A program made the position numbers and the translations under genes. Below, piece after piece: positions 49,541 to 61,329 of a stretch of 64,000 nt of DNA. Source of the DNA: Atopsyche davidsoni (lineage: Eukaryota > Arthropoda > Insecta > Trichoptera > Hydrobiosidae); NCBI GenBank assembly GCA_022113835.1, contig JAILWY010000015.1:9648501-9712500 (forward strand), written 5' to 3'. The notes under the pieces were generated by a model. It was not told where the DNA came from and searched no databases. It worked only from the letters and a program-made list of their open reading frames with translations. Position 1 is the first letter of the stretch. Each line of letters begins with the position of its first letter.

Positions 49541-50320
49541 AAGGTTTTTTGATATTGTCATATTATATCTAGGTTCTAAGGGAAGAAAAATGTTTTGAAA
49601 AATTAACGCAGAAATCGCTTTTGAATATTTCCTACTCCATACCTACTTGCTTTTTATCTTGTGGTTCTACTTTTTATGTTTTCGGATGACTTTGGATTTT
49701 GAAACATACATATCATCAATTTCAAAAATACAAAAAGTAGTAAAAAAAATATTATTACAACAATCACCAATTACATCATTTATCATCGACCACTAAAATA
49801 TTTAATGTATATTTATTATAATTAGAAGTTATTTTTTCGTAGATTTTGTTTTATCGATTTTTATGTTTGGCTTACTATTGTTGATTTATGTTTAAGTTAT
49901 TTGTGCCCGAGAATTAATTTAAATATCCTTAAAAAATATGTATATTAACAATTTATATTTTAATATACAGGATGCTGTCTGATTAAATAATTATTACGTT
50001 CTGAGGTGAGCAAGTACGTTTAATGATGATGCGTCTCACAGATGCGTCTTACAAGTTTTTATAAAATATTATTTTCAGAAAAAACAAAACCAATATAAAT
50101 TTCCGGGAAAAAATAGTAATACAATTTTAAAGACAAACTCAATAGTTTTATTTGGATTATAAAAAAAAAGTAGATTTAAAGTGGTCATTATATGATAAAT
50201 TATCTATCAAATATTGTGTATTTATTTTTATTTCAAATTTTCCTACTCTCTTGGTAAATTTATCCTGTCTATTCTATTAAAAAAACCTCATAGTTCTTGA
50301 TTTATTTGCGAATATTATGT
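49541..50320. other. AT-rich sequence, no gene seen
   Basis: Nothing recognised. Confidence 0.6.
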
Positions 50321-50324
50321 TAAT

Positions 50325-50760
50325 AACAGAACGCCAAATACTGGGTTAAACACACAGTAGCAATGTGATAAAATATTTAATGCGGTCTCTTATTGAATTA
50401 AACATCAAAATATTCACATTCACAATATTCACATTCGATTGAACTTTAAATGTAAATCTAATTTCTACACAAAATAAATTTACACAGAAGAAAAAAAAAT
50501 TTGATTCGGTCCCTAATTGAATAATAAGTAGCCTGTGATTCTCACAGTACTCACATTCTTTCAACGGAACGTCAAAAATTGACATGAACTTTAAATGTAA
50601 ATCTATTTATAACAGGACGTCAAAGACGGGGTTAAAATTCACACAGAAGAAATATTAAAAAATATGATAAAATATTCGATGCGGTCCTTAATTAAAATAT
50701 ATAAAAGCCTGTGAATCTCACAGTACGTAAATTCTTTCATCGGAGCTTCTCGAACCTTGA
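50325..50760. repeat. Three degenerate tandem units of about 140-150 bp
   Basis: Landmarks recur three times in order: ACACAGTAG/ACACAGAAG/ACACAGAAG; GCGGTCTCTTATTGAAT, TCGGTCCCTAATTGAAT, GCGGTCCTTAATTAAAA; and ATTCACATTCGATTG, ACTCACATTCTTTCA, ACGTAAATTCTTTCA. GAACTTTAAATGTAAATCTA is identical in two units. The minus-strand frames here encode a related peptide twice because of the repeat, not because of a gene. Confidence 0.75.
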
Positions 50761-50789
50761 CCTTTGGGTATTGAGTGATTGATTTATAT

Positions 50790-53220
50790 TTCCATAGTAA
50801 TGGCTCCGTGCTGACCCCAGAGGAACAATACACACAATCATTATTTTTTACACATCTTTATCTCGATTCGCTGTCGAAATTAGAAGCCTCCTCCGACAAT
50901 AATCCATATATTTCGCTGCTTTCGATTAATGAACGTGCGTTTATTTCGTGCTATTTATATATATTATGACATTGGAAAAAAAATATCACGTTTATAATGA
51001 GCGTCATTTGTGAATATTAAAACACGACGCCGAGTATTTTTTTAAAAATTTATATTTATAACAAATTTGATATATCACATTTACAGTGGGTTTACAGTAG
51101 CTGGTTCTTTGAAAAAGCAGATGCAATTGAGAAAGCTGCTATATTTGAAAAAACACGGTTTTTCTTTAATTAATTATTCCTACAGTCTCTTTTGGTATCT
51201 TTGTTAGCTGTAACATATTTTTGCCGGTTAACTAGTGACTTAAGATAGTTAAGATAGATATGAAACAATTTAAATATTTTTTTATCAAGCGGTTTCGGCT
51301 TTTCATGTTCTGTCCATATTCATTGATTAATAAATATAAATAATAAATAATTAATGCCATGATGCGTTTTCATGAAATGCACTGGTGAGTCGGATAATTG
51401 ATTAAGGTTGTGTACTACGGAAAGGAAAATTCCAAACTGATGTTATTTGGGCTTACACGTGTTTCAGATTGATCAAAAGATTATTTGTATTTACATTGCA
51501 TTAGACAATTAAACTTAATTTTCTTTAAAAAAATCTACGATCTACTAAATCAACATATCATTTATGTAAACAAAAATAGTTATTTCAAGAAATGATTAAA
51601 ATATTACTGTTTATTCTAAAATTAAGAATAATTATTTTAATTTTAATCTGTAATCTTAAAATCATGTGACAAATGGGTTGTATTATATTAAATTTATGTA
51701 AATTAAAAAAAAGCATTCGAACAAGCTCTGGGAATTATTCTTGTGGAATATATAAGTGTTTATAAAGAACCAAGTCTCTTTTAAGAATCGTATTTAATAA
51801 TTGAGAGAAAAATAAATAACAAAAATACGAGGCATTGAAAATTTCTGATCGGAATCTTTGGACGAGGAAATCTATATTTTTAATTTTTCCAGGGTTGTAT
51901 CAGATTGGGATTCTGTGTTTTTTTAAGGGTGTAAATCTAAGTAAGTAAGTAATCTAAGTAAGCGTCTAGCCACTGTAAAACGAAATAGTTTTGATGACAA
52001 ATAAGCTAGTACATGTCGTCATAAAGTGATCTAACTCGTGTGAATAATTTATTATCAGATATTCAAAACAATCAGGTGATAATTTAACAAATCAATTTCG
52101 CACTTTTCGGACTTGTAATGCAAGCAAAGTGCCTCTGTCTCTTGGGAAAAGATGTGCATTAACTAATACAAATTACAATTCGTATGGCACAGAGAGGTTG
52201 TGCAAGTCATTACCTATAATTTAAATTTTTTTTCTTTTTTTTTAAATTTATTATTATTATTTATAATGTCCCAAACATTTTTGAGTTTTTTTAAAGAAAA
52301 ATTTATATGCCTCATGGAGTTTTGTTTGGTTTATCATTTATATTCGATTTTGTTTTCTACAACTGATTCTCGTAATGAATACTTGTCGAATGAGATCGAG
52401 GATATGTGGTGATGCTATTTGACACAGGTAGAAACACTCCTCCGATTGTTACAGGTAATGATTGTCTCCAGTATTTAATCAGAAGCCGCATTGAATACCC
52501 TTTGTGCAACGGATGATTGAATCCTGAAACTAGCAATTAAATGTAATATACTATAACTGCCAATGTTAAATAATTTACTTAATAAATACACCTGTATATG
52601 ACAAGTGTCGTTATCTTTTAAACGTGTTTATTTATATACTATATGTGTTTGATACATTTTAATATACCATTATTAATATTCAAAAGTTTACTCTTACACA
52701 TTTTTTATTGATTTTAGGGATTGGAAAATATTACTTTTTTATATTAGTATCGTATACATTTCATATACTTTATGTAATAAAATAAATTCTACTTTAATAT
52801 TTTTTAAAAAATATATAGAGATAACTTATATGTTTGTTGATTTTGGGGATTGGATGCATGGCGTGGATGTTTTCTACTGTCGATATATCTCATCTCGACC
52901 CATTCAACATCTCCCGGCTCTTGCAGTTTGGCACTAAGATTCTTTCGACCACCGTAGTTCTGTAACCAAACGAGAATTTGAATAGGGATATGCAAGTGTG
53001 TAATAAAAGTTTCACTATACGAAAACACTTTTGACCTATTCAAAGTAAAAATGCAGTATTTTGTCTTGTATTCTGTATCCAATTATCATACGCAAATAAT
53101 TGATATTTTATGAATTTGTATTAAGATTTATTGTGCTTGTTTACAGTTTTCTCAGAACATTATCTGAATAATGCATTTATTATTATTTAAAGCAGTAAGC
53201 GTACGGGATAACTCCGCACA
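50790..53220. other. AT-rich desert, no gene seen
   Basis: Low coding potential overall. A slightly GC-richer minus-strand patch at 52840-52970 follows TGGTTACAG and is open to 52804, but is not recognisable. Confidence 0.45.
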
Positions 53221-53228
53221 ACTGACTA

Positions 53229-53274
53229 TAAGTGATTTTTCCACATGTTAGTTATTATTTGTGACCGGTTTCGA
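53229..53274 (+). repeat. Snapback family B, short fragment
   Basis: AAGTGATTTTTCCACATGTT then TATTTGTGACCGGTTTCG matches the core of one arm only. Confidence 0.65.
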
Positions 53275-53586
53275 GTGAGTGAGGATTTTTCAACAACAAG
53301 CAATTAAGCGAACAATTGTTGAAGGGAATGGTATTGGTAGTTAGAGAGAGAGAGAGATGTAGTGATTGTTGGAGTGAAAGTGATGTTTTTTGTTCTCCTG
53401 CTATAATAAAAATAAAAATTATTATGAGGAAAAATTACTCAAGTACATAAGTTATAATAGTATTCTACTATATGTATATTTGATTTTTGTGAAGACCGTC
53501 ACAGTAAGTGCGATTTTTGCCTATACAGGTTTTACTAATGATTGATATGATTAAGTATATCTTTTCACACATCGAAAAATGATTAA

Positions 53587-53728
53587 AGAAACTCTCAGTT
53601 GGTTCACGTTAAGTACGAGTGGATCGTTAGCAAAATTGGTTAAACGCACCGGCCGTGTAAGCTTGGGGATGCGGGTTCCAATCCCGCACAAGTCACGTTG
53701 ATATTTTTTTGAGAGTTGAGAGTTTCTT
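53587..53728 (+). repeat. tRNA-Thr-like unit between short inverted repeats
   Basis: A D-arm-like AAAATTGGTTAAACGC, a 5-bp anticodon stem with G-U pairs around CGTGTAA (TGT in the anticodon position, but G instead of U33), and a perfect T stem-loop GCGGG-TTCCAAT-CCCGC (53671-53687). The acceptor stem does not pair, so it is not a working tRNA but probably a SINE head. AAAGAAACTCTCA at 53587 returns inverted as TTGAGAGTTTCTTT near 53715. Confidence 0.55.
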
Positions 53729-53769
53729 TGAGGTATTTTACTAATTTAAAAAAAATTATTACTTTTTTT

Positions 53770-54265
53770 TGCAAACTTTCGAGGTCGGTCGCGGTCACTT
53801 GTCGGTAGTGCCGTCTCGCGTGCAGGCTGCCTGAAACTCGCGATACGCTCAAAATATCTTTCAGGCGCTTCTCCGCGACCTTGTGGGGTCCCTCCCCCCT
53901 CCCCCTCCCCCCTAAGCGGCGCGGCTAGGGGAGGGGGGATGTCTGTCCTCTATAAGTACAGCGCGCCGTGTCCCGGGCCGCGTAGTCCGCGCAGTCCGCC
54001 CGCCCCGCCCGCCGGCCCTCTGCGCATCGCGCCACCCCGGCCACGCCCCCGCCCCGGCCACGCCGCCCCCCGGCCACGCCGCCCCCCGGCCACGCCGCTC
54101 CCCGGCCACGCCGCCCCCCGGCCACGCCGCTCCCCGGCCACGCCGCCCCGCGCGGAACCCGCGAAAGCCCGTGAAAAGTGACAGCGCTTTTTTCAATATA
54201 TTTCAGCGAACGAACTGAGTGTTATTGGTGTGGCGCCGATTTTGTGGTTTTGTAGACTCGCCGTG
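53770..54265 (+). promoter_or_regulatory. Extremely GC-rich block with TATA box: CpG-island promoter or LTR fragment
   Basis: A sharp switch to GC-rich DNA. It contains pyrimidine runs, then AGGGGAGGGGGG, a TATA-like TATAAGTA at 53951-53958, six tandem 16-bp units, and after them TATTGGTGTGGCGCCGATTTTG. TGGCGCCGA (54231-54239) resembles a retroelement tRNA primer-binding site, so a truncated LTR retrotransposon is possible. No internal domain follows. Alternatively it is the promoter of an unseen transcript. ORFs in all frames of both strands here come from the 16-bp repeats. Confidence 0.4.
54055..54150. repeat. Six 16-bp GC-rich tandem units
   Basis: The unit CGGCCACGCCGCYCCC repeats exactly six times; only the Y position (C,C,T,C,T,C) and the last base vary. 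A partial unit precedes it. Sixteen is not a multiple of three, so the array is not coding. Confidence 0.97.
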
Positions 54266-54339
54266 TCTTATTCTTCCTTCAGTTGGATAGTGAACTTCTC
54301 ATATAAGTAAGTAGTTTATAATTTTTTTTTTCAGGTATC

Positions 54340-54588
54340 AATTTTGTATAACGGACCCATTTGGGGAAGGTGGTGCCCGTTATATAAAAATAGGTATAAT
54401 TTTTTTTTTTTTTTTTGTAAATGCACTGTATGTATTTAGATATACATAAAAAAATACGAAATCTCATTTAAATTTTTTACATTTTCGCATTTAAAACGTT
54501 TTTATTTTTTTTACATTTGACCGGATTTTTTGTCCGCTATATCCGAAGTCCGTTAAATAGCGGTCCGTTATATCGAGGTTTTACTGTA
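54340..54588 (-). mobile_element. pogo/Tigger-like element, remnant with one good terminus
   Basis: The right end reads CGGTCCGTTATATCGAGG, TTTTACTG followed by TA; reversed this is CAGTAAAACCTCGATATAAC, typical of pogo/Tigger-like termini. A partial inverted partner GTATAACGGACCC lies at 54347. There is no coding sequence and no second intact end. Confidence 0.55.
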
Positions 54589-54611
54589 CTCAACTCTTCG
54601 ATTTCTAAATT

Positions 54612-54643
54612 GTTTCTGTCCTTATGATGATTAGGACAGAAAC
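54612..54643. repeat. 11-bp perfect hairpin
   Basis: GTTTCTGTCCT and AGGACAGAAAC flank a 10-nt AT-rich loop, just after the pogo-like terminus. Confidence 0.65.
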
Positions 54644-54649
54644 CATTTG

Positions 54650-55690
54650 GCTATAAAAAAAAACATATTTTTTGTGAAAAATAAAAATCACAGATTTATT
54701 AATATTAAATGATAGTTTTAAATTGAATTTAAACATGTATCACGAAAAATACACATTAAAAATTTAAGCGAAAATTGATTAAATCTACACTTTTAGTACT
54801 AAAAAATATGTTTTTTTTTTAATGTGGTCATATTAATAAATACTACATAACAAACCGAATATAATTTTTAAATATCTCATTGATAAATCTATATATTCCC
54901 TTTGAATAATTCAAATCATTGATTAAACGTAATAACTCCATAAACATACTTTTATAAGGATACAGCTTTTATATGTTATTTCAAATAATGGTCAATAAAA
55001 TAAACCATTTAAGGAAAAATGAATTATTCACTATGGATCTGCCTTTAATTGTATACGATTCGTGTACTTGTAACAACCTGTAATTATTTATAAAAGAAAA
55101 TCTTAGTAAATAATGCATTTATTGGAAAAAATCAATATGCCAACGGTCAAAATAATCGCTTTCGGTTTTAAAACGAGAATGTTGTTAGCTGTTAGAAGTT
55201 TTGTATTATTTACAACAGGTGTGGACAAGTAAAGAAGCGTGGATTATTTTTTATCTTGTATAATCGCTGTGCTTACAAATTAATTTAATTTGAAGCCTGG
55301 TAATAAAATATATAAGATGGTTTTTGAAGATAATCAGAAAACGAAATTTATAGAATGCTGTTTTAAGAATGTGTATTGTGAACAGTGAAAAAATTTAAAG
55401 AAAATTATTTAATTAAAAAATATTAATATGAAAACTGTTTTTTTTATTTCAAATACATTTTTTGACTATGAAATATTTATTTTAAAGATAATGTTTAATG
55501 CAACCCCGAGTATATTTCAAACAAAAGTTTTTTTTATACAATTTTTTTTCTTATCGTTTCATGCGTGAATAGATTTACTTAAAAATAAAAAGCAACAATA
55601 AAACTTTCAGGCATGTTGAGAAGTATTTTCAACCGTTATTAAAAGTATATTTACAGCTCAATATCCGAGTAACAAAATCAACTCAGTAAA
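54650..55690. other. AT-rich sequence, no gene seen
   Basis: Nothing recognised. Confidence 0.6.
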
Positions 55691-55694
55691 CTTC

Positions 55695-55980
55695 CAAATA
55701 ATCAGTCAGTCACATACATCGAGTGTCTCGTTTCCTCAAAAACCCGGCGGACCTCTCTCGGGGTCTGATATAATACGAAGCCGTGAGACTGAGTTGTTTC
55801 GCAATCGAAATCTTCGGAGAGAAACGAAAGTGAAGACGGTCTCCGCACCTGACAATGGTGGAGCCTGCACGCACCGCCCGCGGTTACCTCAACAGGTGTA
55901 CTCATTACAGTAGCCTAATTCCGCAGGTAATTAAACCCATAACTCGGATGTAAACACGGAGAGACTTCCAGCCTACACGA
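55695..55980. promoter_or_regulatory. GC-richer island, candidate promoter/first exon or enhancer
   Basis: On - an ATG at 55905 begins MSTPVEVTAGGACRLHHCQV and stays open for 67 codons. A good donor GAG|GTAACC follows the sixth codon, so a first exon ending MSTPVE is conceivable. No downstream exon was recognised. The block is non-repetitive with balanced composition, and could equally be a conserved regulatory element. Confidence 0.3.
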
Positions 55981-56079
55981 CCGTTTAGTTTTATTTGCTG
56001 CACTAAGCTTAGCTATTCTGATAAATTAGTTCGCATATTTACTTAAATGCTTAAAAAATAATTTGATTCGGTTTTGGGC

Positions 56080-56225
56080 CACTATAGGTTTTAGTTCCTC
56101 TGACGATTTGGTCCCCGAGCTAAGATCATCTTCAGGTTGAGTTTTAAGCAACTCAACACCCAAGATACAGAATCAACTCAAAACAAACGTTGCTAAAGCC
56201 TACGAACATGCTGAGATTCAAAATT
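56080..56225 (+). repeat. Dispersed repeat family A, copy
   Basis: CTGACGATTTGGTCCCCGAG, ATCATCTTCAGG, AGCAACTCAACACCCAAGA, GCTAAAGCCTACGAACATG: the complete order of family A landmarks. Confidence 0.7.
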
Positions 56226-59096
56226 AATTTTTTCTTGTATTTTTAAGGTTGAAATATAATAAATATATTTTTTTGCATCAATTTAAAATTATTATTTTTG
56301 ATATCCATAAACGCAAAATGAGTTCTCCTTTTGGAATATATTCAAAGTAAGTAATATATTTCAGTCAAAAATCAGCAAATTACTATGTAAATAATTTAAG
56401 TTCTTTGAATTCAATTTTATATTTATACATAAAATCAATTTTGTGTGTCGGTTCGGTATTTTTATTTTCAATAGCGTAATGCGTAAATATTGGTTTTAAA
56501 TATTCTTGTCAAGGATTCGAGTATTTACTCAACAAACTTTAATTCTTGCATCCGGATTCACGATGACATTTGAGTTTAATTTTCGTGACCTTTTTTTTGG
56601 TTAACTGAATGTGAAAATTACAATTACTATGCAATTATCCGCCCACATTATTCGCCATGCAAAAAGATAAAATCGTTAAATTATGTGTTTTGAAAATCTC
56701 ACAACGCACTTATATATATAAATATACAAATATTTATTATATTATAAACATAACAACTTGTTTTTTATGATAATAATTGGCTTTGAATAAAATCAACGCT
56801 ATACCTGATTAAGTGATCGTATTAATTATATTTATATTATATATATTTTTTAAATTTTTTAATACAAATGGTGCTAATCGTATCCAAAAAGACTTGACAT
56901 CAAATCCAGACCACTAAATAAATAAATATTCAACATTTATTAATGTTATATTAACTATTGTTTTATATTAATTTAAGGAGAATACTTATAAAACGATTTA
57001 CTTAATTTATTTTTAAAGCGTTTACCTTGTAAATATATTATGATTCAATGAATATTGGGGTTTAAATTATCAAAATAAAATTAAACAAAATAATTTAAAA
57101 TTGGAGGAAAAAAAAAACACAATGTTTTATACTTTTTATGTATTAAAATAAATTTTATATTTATTTAGGTGTACATATTATCCGAGCAATTTTTTTTCTT
57201 TAACAATTTATAAACTAATTATTTAGTCTTTTTATTGTTTTTGTCTTATATTTTTCTATATTAAGTAATTTGACGAAATTATAAAAATTTCTAAGAGCAG
57301 TTATCTAACATTTTTGCATAATTTAACAATGAAGCCATAAAACCACATGAAAACTTGAATTAACAAAAAGTTGGCGCCATTCGGAGAATTTAGCAAATTA
57401 CTGCAACTTGCTCAGGTTTTTCGCATTTATTTAAAAATATCTTGTAGTTTAGCAACAACGTACAAATTAACTGTTTCGATTAAAAAAAACAATAGAGAAT
57501 AAACAATAAATCATAAAAAGATATCTTCACCGATCTTACGTGTATAACAATGACCTTATGTAAAAATATATTTGATAAAAAAAACATTCGCTATTGTAAC
57601 ATTTTTAATTTTACCACAAAAACGTTGTTAGGTTTTAAATAATTTGTATAAACACAAAAATAATTAATTACATATCAAACATGATATATTATTTAAGCAT
57701 TAAACATGCAGTAATTTACCACAACTTTTTTGGTTTTTAAGGTGTTTTTATAAATAGCATTAATAATTTATACTCCCACTGAATAGGATTTTTATAATGT
57801 TTATAATTTAACTGCATCATGATATATTTGTCGTAAAACAATATAAGTGTATGCTTCTACAATAATTATCTTGTTTTACAGTTTTAATTTTTTTTTAATA
57901 TATAAGATTTTAAAAGAAATAAAGCAATTATTTCTTGAAAAAGCTAGGCATTTCGAGTTATCTTTTATGAGAATGTAGATATAATTTTTACTATGGTAAA
58001 TTTATTTTTTTACAAAACAAATCGTTTGAACTTATAAATATAGAATTTTAAATTATATAAAGTTTATTTGAAAAATAATTAGAAATTTTCTAACAGAATA
58101 TTCTATATTTTACTATAACCTTTTAAAGGTGTGACTAATTTACAAAGAATGATAATTTCAACTATCAAGTCAATCCAAAACAATTCGAGTAATATAAAAA
58201 GCTTACTAGTACACGCGATGGGTAATTTTTTTGCCATCATTATCTGTGTCTGTCTAACTTCGTGTGAAATTAAAAGCATTTTTTTAAATTATGTTGTTAA
58301 CAGCTTAAATGTCGGTTATTAAATCACTATTTTAAATCCCGAAAACTTTACAAAAAAATATGAAAGCTATCTAAAGATACCCAGAATATCGAATCTCTAT
58401 ATCTCGATTCCGTTGTATAAAATAAACGATAATTCAGTACTTCTGTTTCAAGCATTGAATATAAATCAAGATTTGACGTTACTAAGCACTTAAATATAAA
58501 ATCAATAGACCATTTCAATGTTAATTTTTAAAATCCTAGAAAAGATTTTAAAAAATCCTTCAATTAGACTATCGTTAATGTTTAAATATTCACACGTTAA
58601 CAATTAGTATATGGAGGTATTGTCTCTCTTTAAATACAAAAAAAAACACATTACGAAAATCCAGAAGGTACCATTTTACCTTTTAAAATGGACAATGAAT
58701 CCTTGCGTAAATCAATAGATGAATAATATGCCATTGAATAGAAGCAACTATTTAAACAAACATTTTCATAAGAAATAAGCTTTGAGAGATGGGATGCATG
58801 AAAATTGATCCCATATTAAGTGCTAGATCTTCATATATTTTTCAAAACACTAGGAAAAATCGTAAATCATACTAACTTAACTTTCAACCCGTAATATATT
58901 ATTATTTTTACAAATAAGGTAGAATTGAATTTCATATATGTTTTATAAAAGTTCGTGCCTGCGCAGAGTAATTACTACAAATTTACAACTAATTAACACG
59001 AACGAGAATATAAAATAAATGTCAAATTCGTGTAACAAGTGTGTTATAAATAATAATATATATTTTGAAACATAGATTTGCAACCAAAATTAATTT
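56226..59096. other. AT-rich desert, no gene seen
   Basis: No gene recognised. The short + frame at 58131-58322 is considered chance. Confidence 0.55.
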
Positions 59097-59362
59097 AATA
59101 TATTTACAAATAAGAAATTCAATATTTTTGACCGAGAGTACTTGGTGGAATTCCATTTTAATATTTTTGAATAAAATACTTGAGTGATTTTCCACATTTT
59201 TGTTTTTATTAGTGACCGGTTTCGCCAACCTATCACGTTGGCATTATCAAACAGAGTGTTTTTGATAATGCCAACGTGAAAGGTTGGCGAAACCGGTCAC
59301 TAATAAAAACAAAAATGTGGAAAATCACTCAAGTATTTTATTCAAAAATATATTTACAAATA
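59097..59362 (+). repeat. Snapback family B, complete copy with target duplication up to 16 bp
   Basis: From about 59113 it starts (AG)AAATTCAATATTTTTGAC, with GAGAGTACTTGGTGGAATTCC, and the same long arms as at 36509: ACTTGAGTGATTTTCCACAT, GTGACCGGTTTCGCCAACC, then the complement. AATATATTTACAAATA occurs at 59097-59112 and 59347-59362; its first few bases overlap the element end, so 12-16 bp is the safe statement. Confidence 0.87.
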
Positions 59363-59629
59363 CCTGATTTTTTAAAAATAGATTTTAGTTTTATAATATT
59401 AGGATTCTATCTGATTCACGGGTTTTTTAAACGCCTGAAAAAGTCCCAACACATACTAATTAATACTCTCTAAATACGACGTATTATAAACTTAGCCAAT
59501 TTGTCGGGGATAGAAAATATTTCAGCTGACATTGCGCTTCATTGCTAGTGTACATAAAACACCATTAGTTTCAATACACGGTTATTTCGTATACTGTCAA
59601 TTAATTATATATTTCAGGTGATGTTATTG

Positions 59630-59910
59630 TCGCAGCAGCTGTGGTATTTTTTTAGAACGCGTGCCTGGCCAGAGATCTCTGTCGGTGAATAGAAGTTGTG
59701 GTGAAATAATTCGCTAAATTCAGTACAAATAAGACAATGCGGTAGAGCGGGCATGGCAAACGTAATTTGTCCCTGACGGCGCATAATTTTCACATGTGTG
59801 ACTTAGTAATTCTCAACATTTATCAAACGCCAAGAAAAAATGGTGCGTGCAACCTAACCTTTGTGCGACTTGCATGATGTGAAATTTTGTCGGGATGACG
59901 ATATACGCAC
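59630..59910. promoter_or_regulatory. GC-richer non-repetitive island, candidate regulatory element
   Basis: It contains GTCGCAGCAGCTGTGG (an E-box), GCCTGGCCAGAGATCTCTG, GGTAGAGCGGGCATGGC and CACATGTGTGAC. No long frame was seen. Function is inferred from composition only. Confidence 0.25.
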
Positions 59911-60179
59911 CAGATAAATCAATACTTTCATTAAAAGAAAAACACTTTGTATGGACCCGTGCAATGTCAGTTCAAATGTAAAACTGGCTATAAATTAACT
60001 TTACGTAACTCCTTCCTTCAGATGAGTGCCTCGTTTCATTAATTATTTTGGGACCTATTTTTTATGATTTATTAATGACACCAATAAATATAGTGAGTCT
60101 AAATACACATTTCGCAGCCATGAAAGCCATGGAAAGTGGTAGATTAGCAATATAGGAATATAATCTTAAATATGTGGTA

Positions 60180-60262
60180 GTGCCTATCGTAAAACTCCCA
60201 ACCTCTCAATCAAGAGTCAATGCATTAACCACTGAGCCAACTAGCCGAGCAAACTTGCTAGA
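60180..60262 (-). repeat. tRNA-derived SINE fragment
   Basis: On - the A-box-like AGTTGGCTCAGTGGTTAATG is very close to a tRNA D-arm. The B-box region GGTTGGGAGTTTTACG is degenerate. Confidence 0.5.
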
Positions 60263-61325
60263 TATTTAAGTAATATAATGCAATTTAATAAAGTATTTTT
60301 ACTTTATTGAAAAGGGTGAAAACCAAAACAAACTTCCTGAGGTGCGAAGCATTTTATTTATTTAAGTTGTGGTAATTATTTTCAAAATAAAACTGCCTAC
60401 TTTTTATGTTATGCTCTAGGTTATGAAGTTAAAGTTTAGTGCATTTATTAAAAATATTATATTAATTAAAAAAAAAAGGCTTTTTCATTAATTTCTTACA
60501 TATTGCACCAAAAGAGTTTAACGCACGGGAAAGAGGGATTCCAATTAGATTTTCGATAACGTTTCTTAGATAATTATTTCGGATCTAAAAACCGTATGGT
60601 TTTTGTGAGATTAAACCAGTTATTATATAACCGATAGAATGAATTTATTCAAATAAATTCCCATGCACAAAAACTTTAAATAAATCAGGAAATCAAAAAA
60701 GTGAGTATTGTTTTTGTTAAATAAAAGTAAGTTTTTGCTTGATAAAATCTGACCGATATTCAACAGAATTTTTGGTAAATTTAGAAATATCTTAAAAACT
60801 TTGAGTATTCTTATTGTCAGACGGGCTTACATTGTCACACTACAACTGCAAACAACAAATGACTAGAAGATTACTATATTTTGTTTATAAACGCAGTGCC
60901 TAAAGATTCCAACATTAGAACAGAAGGGTGTCACCTAGTTCAATCATTATTTAATTTATTTCCATAAATAGAGTAATATATCATTCACAAGCTACGGGAA
61001 TCTAATAATTAGTTTAATTACTAAGTACCAAAAATTATTAATTGATGTTTATTTTTGTATTTATTTTCTTATATGCGAGCTGCAAGTTAAATAATGGTAT
61101 ACTAGCCATTTGGATTTTTAGTATTACGCTATTTAGATAGACTAAATTATTTTCAATGTCTGATTTAAATATTGCGGATGTTATACACATGATCGCTTAA
61201 CTGTTATCCAACATGTACCACAAGCAAAATCATATTAAATAAGCACTTATTACAAATACAACAATGGTTTTAAATTTATTAAGGTGGTTTTATTATGAGA
61301 AATATTATATATTTGATCAAATGAT
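60263..61325. other. AT-rich desert, no gene seen
   Basis: Nothing recognised. Confidence 0.6.
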
Positions 61326-61329
61326 AATT

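Noticed and set aside
50325..50760. Array of spaced repeats that could suggest CRISPR
   Set aside because: Eukaryotic context, long degenerate units and no short identical repeats with unique spacers.
52804..53082. Possible homeodomain helix (ILVWLQN) after a TTACAG acceptor
   Set aside because: The following residues do not fit the invariant N-R-R/K-x-K of a homeodomain, and no first half was found; resemblance is probably chance.
53632..53697. Functional tRNA-Thr gene
   Set aside because: No pairing acceptor stem, G at position 33 and an altered T loop; better explained as a SINE head.
53912..54196. GC-rich open frames in several frames and both strands
   Set aside because: They are artefacts of the 16-bp tandem array, which has no stops in any frame; the unit is not a multiple of three.
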